A stretch of 64,000 bases of DNA, taken from assembly GCF_033115175.1 (NCBI RefSeq), contig NC_084835.1:96130448-96194447 (forward strand), in the 5' to 3' direction. Below, piece after piece: positions 40,185 to 51,238 of the stretch (position 1 is its first letter; each line of letters begins with the position of its first letter). Made by a program: the position numbers and the translations under genes. Below the pieces are notes generated by a model. The model did not search any database, was not told where the DNA came from, and saw nothing but the letters and a program-made list of their open reading frames with translations. The DNA comes from Lepus europaeus. Lineage: Eukaryota; Chordata; Mammalia; Lagomorpha; Leporidae.

Positions 40185-41929
40185 CTGTGCATAAATTGAA
40201 AAACAAAAAATTGATGTGAACATGGAAGCATGGTTATTCAAAATACCATGATGTAAAACATGGAGAATGTACAGAACACTTCCTTCACCCAGAAAATATA
40301 CACTGCTTCACTTTTCCACAGGCATTTAGTGCTGGTGACTATATTTTCTATATGAAGGAAGCCAATAAAATGAACATGTGACTCCAGATAAGTTATGGTT
40401 ATGTTTTTAAAATGCTCTCTAGCTTAATGAAATCATGACTATGATGCCCTTCCCAATATCCTCTACTCAAAAGATCTGTTACCTATGCCATTAGCCTTAT
40501 TGACAGTTCCTCACTTTATAATCCAGATTTTTGTTCATTGGTATCTTTAATACAAGAAAATTCTAATTGAAACAGACACACCTCCACAATGAGGATTTTC
40601 ACACTGTTTGGCTGTGACACTTACACATTCAGTTTTACTAAAAATTATTATTGCTCTCTGAAAGGTAAAATTTTTGAAATCATTCTAATAAAATAGCATA
40701 CCACCTTGAAATTTGTCTCCCACACTTCTTTCCAAAACATGGGCAACCTAGAAAATTCTCCCTGTTTTCCCTGCCACTTCTTTTTAGTCACTTATGATCC
40801 ACAGGAGAAGGAAAGAGCTTACGAGGAAGACCTGGAATGGAATTCTTAACTGCCAACATCTCTCAGGCCCAAAGGTGTGCTTTTAAAATTAGTCCAAAAG
40901 TAATTTCTGAAACCCGATTCAATTTCTCACATATTCTAAGTCACCACAATTTCATGCATGGAGGATGGAATAGTTCAAAAACACCTTCTGATAACAAATC
41001 GAACTGGTTACCTTCCAAATGTGCACACCACTGTCGGGCTAACTGGTCTCTAGCTCAAAGCACAGTGGTGAAAGTGCCGAGTTCCTGTAGCCAGCAGCCC
41101 GGTCCCGGGGGCCCTGCTCAGGCTTCCGTGCTACACACAGGTCCTTCGCACAGCCACTGGGCTGCAAGAAAATCACAGGCCCTGCTTTGGAGCTACAGTA
41201 ACTGAGCATTAAAAAGCAAAGTAAAAAAAGCATGTTCCTAATACCTCACGACACTTCAGAGATTCGTCTGCCTTTTTAGCAGTCTATAAAAGTCAGGAAA
41301 AACTCCAAAAACACATCTTCAATCTTTTCTTCTTCCCCCAAAAAATACTGATTAAAAATCCATGACATAAATGATTCCTTTATTTAAGAGACATTTGTCA
41401 AACACCTACCAGAAACACACAGCATGGTATAGTTTAAGGTACAACAGAATCACCTAAATTTTAGTCTTATGAATATATGTTAAGAGAGGGATAGTATACA
41501 GCTGATTATTCTTTCTTGGAAAATAATCCAGGGAAAACAATTGATGGAAGTGTAAATCGAGACATTACTCTACTCTTAAAATACTTGAAAGAACTCTTCC
41601 TCAAGTTACACAAAAACCAGAATCAAAAACCCAGCATGAAGAGCTTCAGTTCTTCTTTAAGTGAGCTTTCAAAGGCCTCAGTTCCGAGGCAGACAGACCC
41701 AGGCCCAATTCCACCCCAGCCACCTTCAGACTTCAAGTCTTTCATTCACTATAAATATCCCCTCACAAAATTGGAAGGATTATTTAAAAATAGTAAAGTT
41801 GCTTCTAGCTAGTCAAATCCTTGCTTACATATGAAAAATACTTTTAAAGGAACCCAAACATGAAGTATCTAGAATATAAAATGTCTCAAAACTAAACACA
41901 CACTTGAAAATTAAAAAGGACTCTGATCA

Positions 41930-42215
41930 GAGAAAAAGATCCATGTCCACAGACAGAATGACAATACCAGAGATACCATCTCTACCAAATGTATACATTT
42001 TATGCAGTCTCAATAAAAAGGACAACATGTTTTTAAAGATTCAGACAAGACTATTCCACATATAACACAGCAAAATAATAAGACCAGCAAAGCCTGACAA
42101 AAAGAGACTGGCCCTACCAGATTCTGAAACACGTTATACATTCTCAGTAATCAGAACAGTATGCAGTCAGCTAAACAATGCACACACAAAACAGAACAGA
42201 GTTCTGCTTCCAGGA
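41930..42215 (+). mobile_element. Old L1 ORF2 fragment
   Basis: Translates with breaks into the L1 ORF2 post-RT region. GGCCCTACCAGATTCTGAAAC corresponds to the L-P-D-F region, followed by AGTAATCAGAACAGTATG. Confidence 0.65.
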
Positions 42216-42574
42216 ACCTCCTAGTGTCAAGGAAGGCTAACTTTCCTTCAGATAACGGAGACAACCCCCGAGCAAAGCAGAATCACTAATATCTGAAAAC
42301 AGGCCCAAACCAGATTGAAACAGTTCAAGAGGGAACCGCGCTGAAGGGCTGCTGTGCATCCCAGGCGGGGTGCCCGGGTGCTCTCCGGTCTCAGGGAAAG
42401 TCCAGCTCTGGCAGAAAACTGCACTTCCGCTGACCTAGAGTAAGAGCACGGAGCTGGGGCTGCCGGAGAAGCTGCGAAGGAAGGAAGATGTCCTTGAAAG
42501 AAGGAAGCCGCAAAACAGAAAAAAATTAAAAACAAACAAACAAACAAAAAAAAAACCTCTGAATCCCATTCACT

Positions 42575-42745
42575 TTTGTTTGTTAATTAATTTATTTGAA
42601 AGTCAGTTACAGAGGGAGGAGAGACAGAGAGAGAACGACCCTCCATCCACTGGGTCACTCCCCAGATGGCAGCAACAGCCAGGGAAGGACCAGGCTGAAG
42701 CTGGAAGCCAGGAGCTTCTTCCTAGTCTTCCACATGGTCCACCCA
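42575..42745 (-). mobile_element. CSINE, head-truncated
   Basis: Inverted tail TTAATTTATTTGAAAGTCAG and body to the TCTTCCACATGG block. Confidence 0.85.
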
Positions 42746-44803
42746 CCTCCTTGACTAAGGCCTAAACGACACATGCAGAGAGGCTGTTGAGGCCCTGCTA
42801 AACACCAGCACCTCGAAGTGGAAGAAACGGAGATTTCTGCCGTTGCCTGCAGAGGGAAGCGGTCTGGACTGAGGCCACCCAAAACTACCTGCTAGAACAA
42901 AGACCAACAGCATGGGGAGGAAAGCAAGAGATTCAGAAGCTCTACAATGCTTAATTCCGATTATTCAATATACAACCCAGACTTACTAACCATGTGAAGA
43001 AATGGGAAGATGTTACCCCTAGTCAAAACAAAACCAAGAAAATTAACAGTAACAGACCCCAACAGGAAACAGAGGACTACGATTTGAGAGTAACTATTAT
43101 GAACATGTTCGAGGACTTAATGAACAGATGGAGAATTTTAGCTGAGTAACAGAAACTATAAAAACAAATCAAATTCTAGAACTAAATTTACAAAATCAGA
43201 AATTTATAAAACTTAATCTGATGGTTACAGAAGACAGATTTGAAGATGGGTTAGCAGAAATTACCTCATTGGAAGAACTGAAATTAAAAAGACTGAGTGA
43301 CAAAATGAACAGTCACACAAACATGTGCAGTCCCAGCAAGAGAAGCAGAAGGCAGACCAGCAAAAAAATAAAAATTAAAAAAAAAAAATGGAAATAATGA
43401 TGGCTGAAATATTTTCAACTAAACTTTCAGATCCAAGAAGTTCAGTTAACAACAATGAGTTTAACCACACTCCAAGTAGAGAAAATCCCATTTAGGCGCA
43501 TCATTGTCAAACTAATAAAGACAAAAAGAAATCTGTTTAAGCACTGAGAAACACAAAACCTTCAGGCACGAACAACTCCTTCCAAACACCTCCACTAAGA
43601 GACCTGCCCAAACTTCAGCAGGGCTTCAGGCAGCACCCCAGAGACCATCTTGGTTCCCCGGGAGCTCCTATCTGGAAAGCTCAAGGCTGCCAAGATAATA
43701 TACCAGTTGTTCTACAAGTGATGACAAGGCCCCTGACCTCTCAAAGCTTCTAACTGTATATCCATTTTTTGAGTTGTAACAGGCGTCTTCAAAACTTCAC
43801 ATGCTTCCTGAAGTATCCTCATATATTTATCTCCTAAAATCAGGAGAATCTTTAGATCAAAAACCTGAAAGTCATTCCTTCAAAATTCAGGGAAAAAAGA
43901 GGCCTCTATCTCCCAGTCTGTGGGAGAAGTAGAAGTCTAACTTCAATAAACTCCAGTGCCAGTGACTAAGTCTTTCCCACTTTCCTGACCACCTGAGCGC
44001 CGCTCTTCCCCGCGCCCTGCTCCCGCATTTGCCCTTAGTGTCCAGTCACCCCTGTGTCAATCAGAACCACACTCGCCCTCTCTCCTAATGCAGCAGGCAC
44101 TGAACCAGCTCCTGTCTGCACTGCAGACCTCTGGTGGCAGCCAGAGCGACAACCCACCACACTAGCAGCAGGGGCAATGCAGTAGCATCTTTAACAAAAC
44201 GAAAAGGAATGTGGGGAATCCCTCAACTGCAGTGTATACCAACTAAAACATCTTTCCCAAAAGAAGACAGACAAAATAGTCCACCATGTTCAAGTAAACC
44301 AAAACTAAAGGAACTTGTTTCTAGTAGACTCTGCACAGAAGAGATGTCAGAGTAAGTTCTTCAGAATGAAAAGAAACGACAACACATGAAAACTCTAAAG
44401 CATATATAGGTAAGCATAAAAGGTAGTATTCTTTTCCCTTCTTAATTTCTATTAAAGGGAGATAGCTGAGAATGTGTATTTTATAACAGGAAAAAAAAGA
44501 GAGAGATGGAACTAAAATGCATACAGAAAATTAAAATAAACACTAAAAATAATTAACCCAAGAAGCTAAGAAAGAATAAAAAGATGGTGACAGAAAACAG
44601 AGTGAAGTGAGAGACCTCAATCCAATTATTAAAATACTAACATTAAATACACCACACACTCCAGCAGAAGACAGAGACTTGTCAGAATGAACACAAGATA
44701 CAAAACTGTACTCCAGATAGCTACAGATCAGCTGAAGACTTAAGGACGGAGACTTCACATAAGCACTCAATTGATGATGGAGCAATATCAGAAGTAACAA
44801 CAT

Positions 44804-45134
44804 TTTTTGAAAAGATTTATTTATTTACTTGAACGTCAAGAGTTACACACAGAGAGAAGGAGAGACAGAGAGAGAGGACTTCCATCCACTGGTTCACATC
44901 CCAGCTGACCACAACAGCCGGAGCTCCGCTGTTTTGAAGCCAGAGGAGCCAGGAGCTTCTTCCAGGTCTCCCATGCGGGTGCAGGGGCCAAGGACTTGGG
45001 CCATCTTCTACTGCTTTCCCAGGCCATAGCAGAGAGCTGGATGGGAAGTGGAGCAGGCAGGACTCGAACCCTGCCCATATGAGATGCCAGCACTGCAGGG
45101 GGCGGCTTTACCCACTATGCCACAGCGCCTGCCT
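44804..45134 (-). mobile_element. CSINE, full length
   Basis: Inverted tail AAAAGATTTATTTATTTACT and end GCCACAGCGCCTGCC. Confidence 0.92.
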
Positions 45135-45229
45135 CAATAATAACACTTTAAAACTAAGAATACTGACCTCATCAGAAGACAGCAACAATCCCATAACCAT
45201 CTAGCAACACAGCTTGAAAATATATGACG

Positions 45230-45431
45230 TTGGGCCCTGCACCCGCATTGGAGACCAGGAGAAGCACCTGGCTCCTGGCTTCGGATCAGCGCGGTGTGCC
45301 GGCCGCAGCGCGCCAGCCACAGCGGCCATTGTGGGGTGAACCAACGGCAAAGGAAGACCTTTCTCTCTGCCTCTCTCTCTCTCACTGTCCACTCTGCCTG
45401 TTTAAAAAAAATTAAAAAAAAAAAAAAGAAA
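45230..45431 (+). mobile_element. Young CSINE, 5'-truncated, with 14-bp TSD
   Basis: It begins at the internal TTGGGCCCTGCACCCGC block, not the head, yet the TSD GAAAATATATGACG is perfect at 45216-45229 and 45432-45445. This is therefore a truncated insertion, not later erosion. Confidence 0.95.
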
Positions 45432-45628
45432 GAAAATATATGACGCAAAACCGGAGATTTAAAAGAAATGAACACATCTCCAATCCAGGTAACCTCAGTA
45501 ATTCCTTGGACAGTTAGGCTGCAAACAAACACATGCACACATACACACACACACAGCGCTATACTATACCAACCAATTTCACCAACCACCTTGATCTAAC
45601 TAATAACTAACACTTGGGGAATCCTCTT

Positions 45629-45963
45629 TTTTTTTTGGGGGGGGGGGGCAGGCAGAGTTAGACAGTGAGAGAGAGAGACAGAGAGAAAGGTCTTCCTTTT
45701 CCGTTGGTTCACCCCCAAAATGGCCGCTATGGCCGGCGCACTGCGCCGATCTGAAGCCAGGAGCCAGGTGCTTTCTCCTGGTCTCCCATGCGGGTGCAGG
45801 GCCCAAGCACTTGGGCCATCCTCCACTGCACTCCTGGGCCACAGCAGAGAGCTGCACTGGAAGAGGAGCAACCGGAACAGAATCCAGAGCCCCAACTGGG
45901 ATTAGAACCCGGGGTACTGGCGCTGCAGGCAGAGGATTAGCCTAGTGAGCCGCGGCACCGGCC
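45629..45963 (-). mobile_element. Young CSINE with TSD and G12 tract
   Basis: The TSD TGGGGAATCCTCTT is at 45615-45628 and 45964-45977. Between the T-run and the body (GGCAGGCAGAG) is a run of 12 G at 45637-45648. It ends GCGGCACCGGCC. Confidence 0.96.
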
Positions 45964-46501
45964 TGGGGAATCCTCTTAAAAAAATAAAAATGGAACATTT
46001 TAAAAAAAAGAGAGAAACACATGCTAGGGACATAAAAAATAGTCAATCGTTTCTAAAAATTTTTCAAATCTGTGATTATGTTCTCTGGTGAAAAGGAAGT
46101 GAAGTTAGAAATCAGTAACAAGATATTTAGAAAAGTCTCAAATTTTTGGAATAAACAACACACTTCTAAACCTATGCGTCAAAGAAGAAATCACAGAATA
46201 AATGAGAAGACAGCATCAACACACGATATAAAAAAATGAAATAAAATAGTTCTTTGAAGGAAATGTTTATACAGAAAAAAAAATTTCCAATTGATGATTT
46301 AATCTGAATCAACAATAACATATTCTAATCAACGTCGTACTAGCTGCTAGCCGGTAAGATACAGCGAGAAAAAAATAATGATAAAAATATTGGGATGGAA
46401 AGAAAAATACAACTGCCCCTTTTGGGCCAAAGGCAAACCACAGAAATGTTTACATAGAAAATTCCATGAAATCTATGAAGCAACCTCTAGAACTCACTAG
46501 C

Positions 46502-46531
46502 GAGTTTAGCAATGTTGAGTTTAGCAATGTT
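46502..46531. repeat. 15-bp perfect tandem duplication
   Basis: GAGTTTAGCAATGTT occurs twice in a row within an L1 RT fossil. Confidence 0.95.
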
Positions 46532-46747
46532 ATAGACTATAAGGATTATTTGTAAAAATCCATCAGTTTCTGTTACAGAAATTAGTAATAAGCATATGAA
46601 AAACAATTCCTCATCAGCAACAATAAAAGCTGTTATAATATCTATACCATGGAAATTATAATTAGCAAAAAATTTGACAATTAAAATTTTAAATTTCATT
46701 TGTGTCAAAACATAAGAAAAAAAGTTCAGTGTGTAAGAACTATATAT

Positions 46748-47065
46748 CATGGGGCCGGTATTGTGGTGCAGCGGGTTAAAGCCCTGGCCTGAGGCGCAGG
46801 CATCCCATATGGCTGCCAGTTCTAGTTCCCATTGCTCCTCTTCTGATCCACCTCTTTGGCTATGGCCTGGGAAAGCAGTAGAAGATGGCCCAAGTCTTTG
46901 GGCCCCCCTGCACCCACATGGGAGACCCGGAAGAAGCTCCTGGCTCCTGGTTTCAGATCAGCACAGCTCTGGCTGTTGCAGCCATCTGGGGAGTGAACCA
47001 GCAGATGGAAGAGCCCTCTCTGTAACTCTTTCAAATAAGTAAAAATAAATCTTTAAAATAAAAAA
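46748..47065 (+). mobile_element. CSINE with 13-bp TSD
   Basis: The TSD AAGAACTATATAT is at 46735-46747 and 47066-47078. The head is GGGGCCGGTATTGTGGTGCAG. Confidence 0.96.
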
Positions 47066-47492
47066 AAGAACTATATATTAACCACCAAAAAGCTCGCCCA
47101 AAGATTTTTAAAACCTAAGCATATAAAGAAACACACCATATTCACAGACCAGATGATTCAATGTTAAAATATCTATTTTTTCCAATTCCCTAATGATTAT
47201 CTTTTTGTTTCAAACTTACTATATTTACAATTTTAGCAAAGTATTTTTTGTAGCATTTAATAACCTCATCCAAAATGTGTATGGAAATACAAAACATTTG
47301 AAATTTTGTTTTATTTACATTTAGTTGATCGCATGAAGCTGAGCACAACAGACTATCTGTGAATGGATCTACTATACACGAAGTTCTAGAAGAGGTAAGA
47401 CAAAGTAAAAAAACTTCAGAGCAGTTACCTCAGGAAGAACAAAGAACTTTCTATGTGATTGTAATGTTCTGTATCTTGATACACTGGGATAC

Positions 47493-47781
47493 AGGGAAAC
47501 TTCAAAAAGTGGTATTAAAAGGTAAGCTTATCTTGGTGCAAAGTTTTGAAATCATGCAGTTTTTCCCTAACATGCATTTTCTATGAAGCTGTACTATCAC
47601 TTGAATGCATGGATTTCAAAAAATTTTGTATCACAATAAACTTAGCTTTAAACCCACATTCCACAAACTTTTTTTAAAATTAATTTTTTAAGGAATACAA
47701 ATTTCATCAGTACAACTTTAAGAATATAGTTATTCTTCCTACCATACCCGCCCTCCCACTCCACAAACTTTTCAAGTACCC
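47493..47781. repeat. Palindromic short repeat family, copy split by L1
   Basis: Left arm AGGGAAACTTCAAAAAGTGG and right arm CACAAACTTTTCAAGTACCC, with an L1 3' end inserted in the right arm. Confidence 0.75.
47673..47759 (-). mobile_element. 5'-truncated L1 3' end (87 bp) with 13-bp TSD
   Basis: The TSD TCCACAAACTTTT is at 47660-47672 and 47760-47772. The insert ends in the C-rich inverse of a lagomorph-type L1 3' UTR (CATACCCGCCCTCCC). Confidence 0.85.
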
Positions 47782-47940
47782 TTATATACATCTGTCAAAT
47801 TAAGGTTGTACACATGGTTTATGCACATGAGAATTTTACCTCCTCCCTACCCCCCAAAGGCAGGCAAGAAAAACACCACAAGAGCACTCAAATAAAGAAG
47901 GAAAACTAGAAAGGGCAGTACCAACACAAAAAACTTCACA

Positions 47941-48212
47941 GGGTTGGTGTGGTGCAGGTTAAGTCGCCAACCTGGCTGGAGATCTGGGATCCAGCTCCTA
48001 CTCAGCTCCCTGTTAATGCTCCTGGGAAAGCAAGGAGGATGGCTCAATTACGTGGGCCCCTGACACCTATGTGGGAAACTAGATGGAGTTCCAGGCTTCT
48101 GGCTTTGGCTTGGCTCAGAATTGGCCACTGTGGTAATTTGGTGAGTGAACCAGAGAATAGAAGATCTTGCTCTCTGTAACTCTGCCTTTTAAATAAATAA
48201 ATATTTTTAATA
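47941..48212 (+). mobile_element. CSINE with internal deletion
   Basis: GGGTTGGTGTGGTGCAGGTTAAG, missing much of the box-B side, with tail TTTAAATAAATAAATA. Confidence 0.85.
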
Positions 48213-48599
48213 TTTCATATGGTAATTTAGCAAGTGATAGAGAAGCTTCCCTGTGAACTGATTTTCAAAGATCTCTAAAGTATTACCATAAGCGAAAAAG
48301 GCAGGCACACAACAGCACCTACGCAGGTGAAAGGTCTGCAAGTATCTGCTTCCATTCGCACAGACACAAACCATCAACAGCAGGTACTTCAGGTGGGAGG
48401 GGAGGAAGGATGGCTTTTCAACGTGCATTTGTATGTATGTAGACATAAAAATACACTTCTTTTAACTTTAAGAACGTATTGCTTTTTACCTAAATTAAGC
48501 AAAAGAAAATACAGCCACAGAATTAAATGCAGGTGAATCTTGCCTTCCAAGACTTTTTAAACAGATACATCGCTTCTAACCTTAGATTCCTAAGCACAG

Positions 48600-49480
48600 A
48601 TTACCGTTTGCTAGTCTGCGTTCTCTCAAGCTCACTTCGGGCATTAGTAGGGAAGGAAAGTGTTACCAGGCCAGCCTGAGCCCTATTCATTCTTCTGGAA
48701 CTATGTTCTAACATGGGCCTTTCCTACCAATCTTCTTCCATGTACACTTAAGCTCACTACCATCCCACAAAGTGACTAATTCTTTACTATGCCTAGCAGA
48801 CCAGGTCAATTTTCAAAACTTGGGGGCTTTATATCAGCTTTAATTACCCACTCTTCCTCAAAGATTGACCCTGCCTAGCCACACTGCAGTTTCCCACGAG
48901 ACTGAGCACCCAAAGCACAGTCTGTGCTACCTAGGAAGCATGGTACTTGATGACTCAACTACATGTATTAATTTCAACTATTCTTACTGGAGTCAGTTGA
49001 TGGGAGGTTCTTGTCTTGGCCAAAGGAAGAATTCAGATATGAGACAGAGAGTAGCAGTAAGCACGTTAGGCACCTTTCATGAAGAGAACACACCTGATGG
49101 ACCAAATGGGCATCTCAGTAAAGAACCAGTGAAGGACTGAAAACCCAGTCTGCATTCAGGTAAGGATGTGTGCATCTCCCACCCCTCACTTCTGCAGAAT
49201 TACTGGGTTGGGGGATTTCAGGACACAGAGTTCCCAAAAATCCTCCCCAACCTGATCAGCACAGTGTTGTCAGACCTAACAGCCCCTTTGGTGCAAGGCA
49301 GGGAAGATTCCCCTTGGCTGCCCCCAGGGAGAGGGCTGAAACCATCTAACAGGGCTACTGAACAAGAACAATTACTTGAGAGGTAACTGCTGGTCCGTTT
49401 TCAGGGCTTGCTTCCTCATTCCATTGCACAAAAACTCATTTTCCTTAAAAATTCCTTTTCTTTGGCTCCTCTTACAAATA
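48600..49480. other. Unassigned moderately GC-rich segment, possible old LTR
   Basis: Single-copy-looking. 49000-49060 (TCTTGTCTTGGCCAAAGG, AGACAGAGAGTAGCAG) resembles the region next to an ERV LTR, but no ends or genes are visible. Confidence 0.25.
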
Positions 49481-49542
49481 TCAGCTAATGTCTACCTAGC
49501 TACCTTACCAGACCCTTAACAGGACCTTCAAAAAGTTGATGG

Positions 49543-49828
49543 AGATGTGGATGTTTGGTGCTATGGTTAAGATGTGGCTTAGGGTGCCTGCATCTCTTTA
49601 CCAGAGTACCTGGGCTAAAGCCTGGATTCTGCTTCCAATTCCAGTTCCTGCTAACGTGCACTGTGGGAGGCAACAGATGACATCTCAAGTGCTCGGGTCC
49701 CTGATACCACATGGAATATCCACACTGAGATCTGGCCCAGCCTGGACTACTGCAGACCATTTTAGGGGTGAGCAAGCAGACAGAAGATCTTTGTCTTTCA
49801 AATAAGATAAAAATAATTTTAAAAAAAT
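49543..49828 (+). mobile_element. CSINE, older type
   Basis: GATGTTTGGTGCTATGGTTAAG head and CTTTCAAATAAGATAAAAAT tail. The flanking AGTTGATGG/AGTTCATGG is a likely TSD in the host repeat. Confidence 0.8.
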
Positions 49829-49880
49829 TTAAGTTCATGGAAAATGTGTATTATGTCAAACAGATTTCAAAATTTTTTGC

Positions 49881-50201
49881 AGGGGCTGGAGCTGTGGCAT
49901 AGCAGGGAAAGTTGCTGCCTGCAGTGCCGGCATCCCATATGGGCACCAGATAGTGACCCGGCTGCTTCACTTCCAATCCAACTCCCTGCTAATGTGCCTG
50001 GGAAAGTAGTGGAAGATGGCTCAAGACCTTGGGTCCCTGCACTCAGACATATTAAGAAGCTCCTGGCTCCTGGCTTTGAATCGGCCCAGCTCCAGCATTG
50101 CAGCTATCTGGAGAGTGAACCAGCAGATGAAGACTTTCTCTCTCTCTCTCTCTCTCTCTCTGCCTCTCTGTAACTCTTTCAAGGAAATAAATTTTTTAAA
50201 A
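49881..50201 (+). mobile_element. CSINE, full length
   Basis: Head AGGGGCTGGAGCTGTGGCAT, an expanded (TC)n run at 50136-50160, and a AAGGAAATAAATTTT tail. Confidence 0.92.
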
Positions 50202-50938
50202 CATTTTTATTGCAATTTCACTTTTTCATGAACTTTATCAAATATCCCTTTATTCAGAATGGAAAAAGATGGGTTTGAAAATGTTAAACAAATAGTAACC
50301 TGTTATGTGAAAACAATATTATCATAGTAATAATAGCAATATCTCAAATACATTAGTTCACATTTCCTAAACTTATCTGACCATCTAACCTCCATAAATC
50401 CTGAATTCATAAGTATTGAAAAATGCCATGCAAAAATTAGTCTCTACAATTCTGCCTGATCAAAATTTGATACTGCTTATTAATGCAATTAGCAGAGACT
50501 ATTACAAAATGCTGCAGTAAGATGGAATGCACTGTAACAATCCACAGTGATGTCCCTGCATCCCTGCATCAATACATATGAGCAAGCACACCTGCACTAG
50601 TCTCTTCTGCCAAACCCCGCAGTTCACTGGATGGAACCCAATTTCTTAAAGGTAAATTATCCCCTACCAACTTTCCTGTTTGCTATCTTGAAATATATTG
50701 AAATCATATGAACACTAATATAACAATCTTTGTTGGGGCTTATTAGCATTATTAGCTAACCACCAGACTAGCCAAATGACTTGGTAGTAATTCTGTCAGA
50801 AATTCTTATCAAATTTCCCTAGTAATCACTCTTACAGTACTTACCAGCAAAATTAACACATTAAATATTTTCTTTATATAATAAACTGACCTTTGAAAAC
50901 AAGTTAACAATCCAATGTACAATTTTATACATTTGCAT

Positions 50939-51238
50939 TTTTAAAAAAAATTTATTTATTTGGAAGGCAGAGTTACAGAGGCAGAGAGAAAGATCTTCCA
51001 TCTACTGGTTCACTCCTCAAATGGCTGGAGCTGAGCCAATCCAAAGCCAGGAGCTTCTTCTGGGCCTCCCAGACGGGTGCAGGGGCCCAAGCACTCGGGC
51101 CATCTTCTATTGCTTTCCCAGGCACATTAGCAGGGAGCTGAATTGGAAGTGGAGCAGCCAGGACACAAACAGGCGCCCATATGGGATGCCAGCACTGCAG
51201 GCAGGGACTTTAACCCACTGAGCCACAGAGCTGGCCCG
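50939..51238 (-). mobile_element. CSINE, full length
   Basis: Inverted tail AAAATTTATTTATTTGGAAG and end GCCACAGAGCTGGCCC, flanked by similar CATTTGCATTT sequences on both sides. Confidence 0.92.

Larger units (their letters stand above)
42250..46700 (+). mobile_element. Old L1 fossil, ORF1 to RT, interrupted by SINEs
   Basis: Collinear L1 remnants. A GC-richer leader is at 42250-42520 (possible 5' UTR). ORF1-side sequence is at 42990-43560 (TTAGGCGCATCATTGTCAAAC). The endonuclease start is at 44560-44800 (CAATTATTAAAATACTAACA). RT-side blocks are at 46080-46300 and 46440-46530 (CATAGAAAATTCCATGAAATC). No ORF is intact. The assignment of 43560-44480 is doubtful. Confidence 0.6.
49524..50256. 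repeat. Palindromic short repeat family, copy split by two CSINEs
   Basis: Left arm CCTTCAAAAAGTTGATGGA, centre AGTTCATGGAAAATG and right arm TTTTTCATGAACTTTATC, with SINEs at 49543 and 49881 in between. Confidence 0.65.

Noticed and set aside
40837..41205. 122-codon plus-strand ORF in intron 2
   Set aside because: No recognisable protein, no partner exons, and partly low-complexity Ser/Pro. Treated as chance.
42248..42547. 99-codon minus-strand ORF, considered as the missing SMAD2 first coding exon
   Set aside because: The translation does not resemble the SMAD2 N terminus and lacks the 236-nt phase-2 structure. The first exon lies outside the window.
45134..45589. 151-codon minus-strand ORF
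   Set aside because: Read-through of a truncated CSINE and a poly-T tract within intron 2.
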